This document shows, piece by piece, positions 58,381 to 64,000 of a stretch of 64,000 bases of DNA. A program made the position numbers and the translations under genes. Source of the stretch: Orobanche coerulescens (Eukaryota; Streptophyta; Magnoliopsida; Lamiales; Orobanchaceae); assembly GCA_033398695.1 (NCBI GenBank), contig CM065814.1, forward strand, positions 105,030,501 to 105,094,500, read 5' to 3'. Each line of letters opens with the position of its first letter. Within the stretch, counting starts at the first letter, position 1. The notes under the pieces are model-generated. The model had not been told where the DNA came from, did no database searches, and worked only from the letters and a program-made list of their open reading frames with translations.

Positions 58381-59830
58381 ACGAGATGAAGAGGGCTGAA
58401 GATCCCGAAGCCAGCATGATTGCAGGTACTCTCGAGATCCAATCTCAGCCTGTCTGTGTTCTTTTTGATACTGGTGCTTCACACTCCTTTTTATCTACTT
58501 CTTGTTTGAGTCGTTTGCAATTATAGCATGTTATCAATTGTGAACCTTATATAATTGGTCTACCCGATGGTAGAAGAATTGTTGGGAATCGTGAAGTTCA
58601 GGACTGCTCAATTCGAATGAACGACCGTGAGTGGTTGTCAAATTTAATTGTGGTCGATTTACCTAAAGATGATGTGATCTTGGGTATCGATTGGATGGAC
58701 CGTCATGATGCCATAATTAGTGTCCGCAAGCGAACAGTAACCGTCACATCTGACGATGGTATTGAGTGTACCTTCCAGGGTGATAATCCCAGCCGTTCCG
58801 GGAGAATCATCAGCGCTATGAAAACGGTGAAACTGCTTAATCAAGGATGTATTGGCTATTGGTGTTACATGACCAAGACAATGGATCGACCAGTTGAATT
58901 GATCGATATTCCGGTAGTCCGAGACTACCCAGACGTATTTCCAGATGAATTGCCAGGCTTACCTCCGCATCGTGATGTAGAGTTCAATATTGAGCTAGAT
59001 CCTGCACGTCCCGCTTTCAAAAGCACCGTATCGCATGGCTCCGAGATGCGGGAGGTGAAGAGCCAACTTGAGGATTTGTCGAGAAGGGCTACATTAGACC
59101 TAGTGCGTCCTTGGGAGCACCGGTGCTATTTGTACGGAAGAAGGACGGATCCCTACGTGCATTGTATTGATTATCGTGAGTTGAACAGGTAACCATTAAG
59201 AACAAATACCCATTCTTTGCGTATTGATGATTTATTGGATCAGCTTCAAGGGGCTGTTGTGTTTTCTAAGATCGACCTGAGGTCTGGTTACCATCAGTTG
59301 AGGATTCGTGAGTCTGATATTTCGAAGACCGCTTTTCGTACTCGCTATGGGCATTATGAGTTCGTAGTGATGCCTTTTGGACTGACGAATGCACCGGCAG
59401 TATTCATGGAGCTGATGAATCGAGTGTTTATTAATTATCTGGATCACTTTGTAGTCGTTTTTATTGACGACATTCTGATCTATTCTCGTGACCATGAAGA
59501 GCACGAGCGTCATCTCCATCTAGTTCTCGAGGCGTTAAGGCGAGAGCAGCTTTATGGAAAATTTTCTAAATGTGAGTTCTGGATAAATGAAGTTATCTTT
59601 CTCGGGCATGTGATATCGATTGATGGGGTGCGAGTAGACCCGCGAGAAGACGGAAGCTATCCGAGGCCAATTTACCACCAAAGAGCGTTAAGGAAGTACG
59701 CAGCTTTCTTGGGACTAGCGAGTTATTACCGACGGTTCGTGGAGGTTTTTCCAAAATTGACCAACCAATGACTAATTTGTTGAGGAAGGATAAGAAGTAT
59801 TTATGGTCGGAGGCATGTCGTGAGCTTTGA
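58381..59830 (+). pseudogene. Protease and RT of D unit 2
   Basis: Protease VLFDTGASHSFLSTS (about 58460), then the shared TAG at 58524-58526. 58617-59192 covers the linker and RT entry, with local frame disturbance around 59000-59170. 59217-59771 (184 codons) keeps the RT palm: [30 protein letters not shown] and [11 protein letters not shown] with the catalytic Asp pair. This RT is better preserved than that of unit 1. Confidence 0.93.
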
Positions 59831-60240
59831 TGAACTTAAGAGTCGGTTGATTTCGGCACCTATTTTAGTCCTACCGAAAGGAACGGAAGGGTTTGTAGTG
59901 TATAGTGACGCATCTAAACAGGGCCTTGGGTGTGTACTAATGCAAAACGGGAAGGTGATCTCCTATGCATCGAGACAGCTATGACCTTACGAGGTCAACT
60001 ACCCCACCCATGATTTAGAACTCGCAGCCGTGGTGTTTGCTTTAAAAATCTGGCGTCATTATCTGTATGGAGTAACCTGTCAGATTTTTACTGATCACAA
60101 GAGCCTGAAATACATTTTTACTCAGAAGGATTTAAACATGAGGCAGAGAAGGTGGCTAGAACTCATCAAAGACTATGATATCGAGATCCTTTATCATCCA
60201 GGCAAAGCAAATGTAGTTGCTGACGCTTTGAGTCGTAAAA
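59831..60240 (+). pseudogene. RNase H of D unit 2
   Basis: [15 protein letters not shown] reads to the shared TGA after ASRQL (about 59980). Then from 60030 [31 protein letters not shown] and [15 protein letters not shown] are intact. This half is much less damaged than in unit 1. Confidence 0.9.
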
Positions 60241-61796
60241 CAGTACAGGAACAGATGCTTGCCCGCCTAACAACTCAGAGGGTATTGCAGTTAGAATTGG
60301 TGAGGCCGGAACTTGAAGTCTGGTTACAGCGTATTCAAGGGCAACTCTGTACACTTGAGATTTCATCGTCCCTTGAGGATATAATTAGATCGAAGCAAGT
60401 TACGGACCCATTCTTATCTCGAGTCCGCGACGAAATAACTCAAGGGAAAGCTCCTGGCTTTGTGATACACGAGGATGGATTGATACGCTTCAGGAACCGA
60501 GTTTGTGTACCCACTGATGATGAGTTAAGGAGTTCTATCCTGAGAGAAGCTCATGCTACCCCGTACTCTATCCACTCGGGGTCTAGCAAAATGTATAAGG
60601 ATTTGAAACAATATTATTGGTGGGGAGGTATGAAACGTGAAGTTGCAGAATTTGTTTCGAGGTGTTTAACCTGTCAACAAGTTAAGATTGAGCACTAGCG
60701 ACCCGCAGGATTGCTGAAACCGCTTCCGATTCCCAAGTGGAAATGGGAGGACATATCGATGGATTTTATTACCAGCCTGCCGACGAGTCGTCGAGGGATG
60801 AATACGATTTGGGTGATTGTGGATCATTTGACCAAATCAGCCCACTTTCTGGAGATTAAAGATACTTGGGGACTCGAGAGATTGGCCCAACTATTTATCA
60901 AAGAAATTGTAAGGTTACATGGTACCCCTAAGAGTATTGTATCAGATCGTGACGGGCGATTCGTGTCACATTTTTGGAAAGCAGTTCATCGTGTGATGGG
61001 TACGCATTTGAATTTCAAGACAAAGATTTCACCCGCAGACGGATGGTCAGACTGAGAGAACTATCCAAACTTTAGAGGATATGCTGAGGGCGTGCGTTCT
61101 TGATTGGAAGGATGATTGGGAGGCCCAACTACCCTTGGTGGAATTCACTTATAATAATAGCTGGCACACTTCTATTCAGATGGCACCTTATGAAGCATTG
61201 TATGGCCGTCGTTGTAGATCCCCTCTGTGTTGGGACGATCCATCGAAGCCACAGGTACGGAACCCGATATGTTGTTAGCGGCCGTGAGAAGATCGCCACG
61301 ATTAAGAGTCGTTTGTTGACGGCTCAAATCCGGCGAAGTCCTACGTAGACAACCGCGGCCGCTTGAGTTCGAGGTCGGCGACCATGTACTAATGAAGGTG
61401 TCCCCTACTCGAGGAGTTTTTCGTTTTGGGAAGAGAGGCAAGCTGAGTCCGAGGTATATCGGGTCGTTTGAGGTTTTGGACCGAGTGGGCGATTTAGCCT
61501 ATCGCCTGGCTTTACCACTAGCCCTGAGCCGAATTCATAACGTGTTCCATGTCTCCCAGTTAAGGAAATACGTTGCTGATCCGAGTCATGTACTTCAGTT
61601 CGATGAAATCGATTTAGCGGAGGATCATTCGTATGAGGAGCGCCCCGTACGAATACTTGAGAGGAGGATCAAACAACTGCGTAATAAGACGATTCCCCTA
61701 CTGAAGGTTCAGTGGTCACGACACGGGGTCGAGGAAGCCACGTGGGAGACGGAGATAAGCATTCAAGAGAGGTATCCTGAATTGTTTACCCCTTAG
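60241..61796 (+). pseudogene. Integrase and chromodomain of D unit 2
   Basis: The open frame from 60030 runs through the zinc-binding region to the shared TAG after [11 protein letters not shown] (60698). The core resumes at 60711 with SMDF and SDRDGRF, but indels near 61018 and 61250-61360 break it before and after the Glu region. 61392-61796 gives the GPY/F module and the chromodomain ending RYPELFTP. Damage sites differ from those in unit 1 except for the stop. Confidence 0.92.
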
Positions 61797-61831
61797 TTTC
61801 GAGGACGAAACCCCTTTTAAGGGGGGGAGTA

Positions 61832-64000
61832 TGTAATATCCGACGGAAATTCTTACTTACTGTTGTATCATTCGGATAATTCAAATACTGTTGTACTCTT
61901 GTTACATTTGTGTATTGTTATTGATATTGGAATATATCATAAATAGACATAATAATAACGATCACTCGCACTATAATTGGATTCTCAACGTCGCATAGAT
62001 TAATACATTTTTGAGCTACTAACCAGAGTATAACGTACGCTAATCCTTAAATATAACGTACGTTATGCTTAGTCATTTACGTACGTAAAGGTGTGCTTGT
62101 TACGTACGTAACCAGTGTAATCGTATCCGATCTCAACTTTCGGCGTGTAGGGCCGGACAGGATTCGAATATCTGATCTTTTGGAGGCAATCTAGTTGACC
62201 TACATTACGTACGTAATGCGTTGATAGGTAACGTACATAATGATGTCCGTGTTTCAGTCCAGTAGCCTCTGGACTGAGCTTACGTACGTAATACTGTCCG
62301 GGTAGCGTATGTAACGACCTGTGCTGTTATAAAAAGACAACTTGTGTCTTTCATTTTGCACGACCAAACTCTGAGTTTTCACCAAGATAATCATCCTTCT
62401 GCATCCCTAGATCAAAATTACCTTCTTCCAACTTGTGTTTGAGCTTTACATTTGGATTTTGGAGCTTGTTGATTGGGAATTGGAGTCATTCTTGGAGCTT
62501 AGATTGTGTCCTTGTGGTCTTGGTGTATTGTTCTTCAATTCTGAAGGTATGTCATACGTTTTAACCCTATAATCTCATAGTTATAATGATAGTGATTAAG
62601 TATACTCCACCTAGTGATGATTTAATCGAGCTAAACATGTTCATAGTTAAACTTCCAACAAACTTAATGATGAATATGATGATTAAGGGTTTTTGTAATG
62701 ATGTATTCTTAGTGTCTTAAATGGTGATGATCATGTTTAGTTAAACCAAATCTTATTCCTGGACTACTAACACCAATGGAATACTAATAGTCTTTGTTTC
62801 ATTATAATGTAAATAACTTATTAGAAAAATTACCATAAAATGCTTTAAGAAACCCTTGTTGATCATTAGAAGAATGGAATCACCTTCTTGAACCTAAGCT
62901 AAATGAATCCAGAGGAGTAATGTTTGAACCTCCAAGTTAACTAGAAGATTATAAGGAAGGTGTTGAACTTGTAGTGGTCTTCATGATCATAATATGGAAT
63001 TATAACTACTTAACTCAACATAAGAAATTGATTGAAGTGCAGATTTTACTTTTGATGTTCTTGATAGGTTTAAAGAGTAGGAGATGATTGGTTAACACAT
63101 CTTACTCCAGCAAACATTTGGTAAACATCTTGTAATCAATTGTAAGAATAGAATGGTATTGAATGAGGTTCTTGGAGTAACGCTCAACATCTTAAAGTTG
63201 AACTACTCAAATGAGAATTAGGATGTTGTCTCGTTGAAGTTTGGTATAGATGATTATATGAACGTATTATTGAGTAAAATATACTTCATTCAAGGTTGAT
63301 TGTCCGAGTAACCAATTTTGAATCGAGGGCCGGCTGTTCGTTCGACAAAGAAGGACTTTACACGCCTCCGTATTGAGGCAAGTTATCTTGCTTGGTTATA
63401 ATGATGTGTGGATTCTTATGATGATTATGCATTTCGTGTATATGAAACACTTATAAAATTGTGTCATGTGACTTGAGGTTGTTCTTAATGATGTCCCGTT
63501 TTCATCGTGGAATTGTATTCCCAAGTTCGTCACTTTTGGACCCTTGATATTGTTGATCTTGTTGTCATCTCGGTGAGTCCTCGATCCTTATTCGGATTTT
63601 GTGAATTATTGAATTCGTTGTCATGTTGCATCGTGACATATCCGGAGTCATATCTACGTTCCGATTGGATATTGTGTAGGATTTTTAGCCGGGCACATAT
63701 ATAGTCATGCGTGAATATTTTCCGTGAAGGGCTGTGCACACGAGACGTAGTTCGTTGAGGCTAATTAGGTACATTGTCCCACGTATATCCTGGATTCCGT
63801 ATACGGGGTGGACATGTGCACTGACACATATTCGGATCGGGCGTACTGTGATGTCCCTCTCGAGCCATACTATCTTAGTCGCTCACAGTCCATTTTTATA
63901 CTTGGATGTGTTCGGCGTTTGTGTGGACGTTCATACACCCGAGGGGTATGTTCGTTAGTCGGGCGTTATTCTTGAAATCTTATATACGTGAATTGTATAC
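61832..64000 (+). repeat. LTR3 of array D, cut by the window end
   Basis: Follows LTR2 from TGTAATATCCGACG for 2,169 bases. The 3' end, and any further unit or CTCAA duplication, lies outside. U3 palindromes are at 62030-62316 and TATAAAAA at 62328-62335. Confidence 0.95.

Larger units (their letters stand above)
46312..64000 (+). mobile_element. Gypsy tandem array D: LTR-internal-LTR-internal-LTR
   Basis: Three LTRs (46312-48938; 54083-56689; 61832 to window end) alternate with two internal regions of 5,144 and 5,142 bp. Both internal regions carry PBS, gag, protease, RT, RNase H, integrase, chromodomain and PPT in the same order. They share three stop codons at matching places, so they derive from one defective parent or from duplication. 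The central LTR serves both units. The right end is outside the window and more units may follow. Confidence 0.95.

Overview
The window is flowering-plant nuclear DNA from a repeat-dense intergenic block. I found no host gene, tRNA, rRNA or other non-mobile gene on either strand. The evidence is the density of plant-type retroelements: Ty3/gypsy chromoviruses with a gag, protease, RT, RNase H, integrase, chromodomain order and an initiator-Met tRNA primer site; Ty1/copia elements; and a plant RTE-type LINE. The exact species cannot be read from the sequence. The repeat load suggests a large genome, probably a eudicot.

Almost everything is nested. The oldest recognisable layer is one minus-strand copia pol gene. 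It survives as four pieces (about 43833-44033, 30766-31177, 16849-17106 and 9798-10183) that read in order on the minus strand as integrase tail, linker and RT. Five insertions split or flank it: a LINE (31178-32445, tail to about 43840); a gag-only SIRE-like copia element (17107-30760, target duplication ATTGA); a gypsy element E (10189-16843, CATCA); the LTR of gypsy element B (ends 9797); and the LTR of element F (starts 44034). Second-layer insertions sit inside these: gypsy A (20573-29877, AACAT) in the right LTR of the SIRE-like element; gypsy C (32451-43815, GTTTG) in the LINE tail; a solo LTR (2821-5699, AGTGC) and another LTR (1-1963) in element B; and gypsy array D (46312 to window end) in element F.

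Layout. 1-9797: element B on the minus strand with two LTRs inside it. 9798-17106: copia RT pieces around E, which keeps only RNase H, integrase and chromodomain. 17107-30760: the SIRE-like element, split by the nearly full-length A, whose gag-pol frame is continuous but carries five stop codons. 30766-32450: copia linker, then the 3' end of a LINE. 32451-43815: C, a gag-only element with three LTRs. 43833-46311: copia piece and the LTR and 3' region of F. 46312-64000: D, an LTR-internal-LTR-internal-LTR tandem whose two internal regions share three stop codons.

The strongest unexplained signal is regulatory. Five families from two superfamilies carry arrays of short perfect palindromes (TAGCGNNCGCTA, TTACGTACGTAA, TACGGCCGTA) immediately upstream of their TATA boxes. 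Other signals are a shared hairpin in gypsy LTRs, a terminal-repeat-like inverted motif near LTR 3' ends, a bZIP-like palindrome shared by two unrelated LTRs, and sequence discordance between copies that clusters at CAG/CTG and may be a methylation-linked consensus artefact. Coordinates and target duplications were read by eye. No alignment or database search was run.
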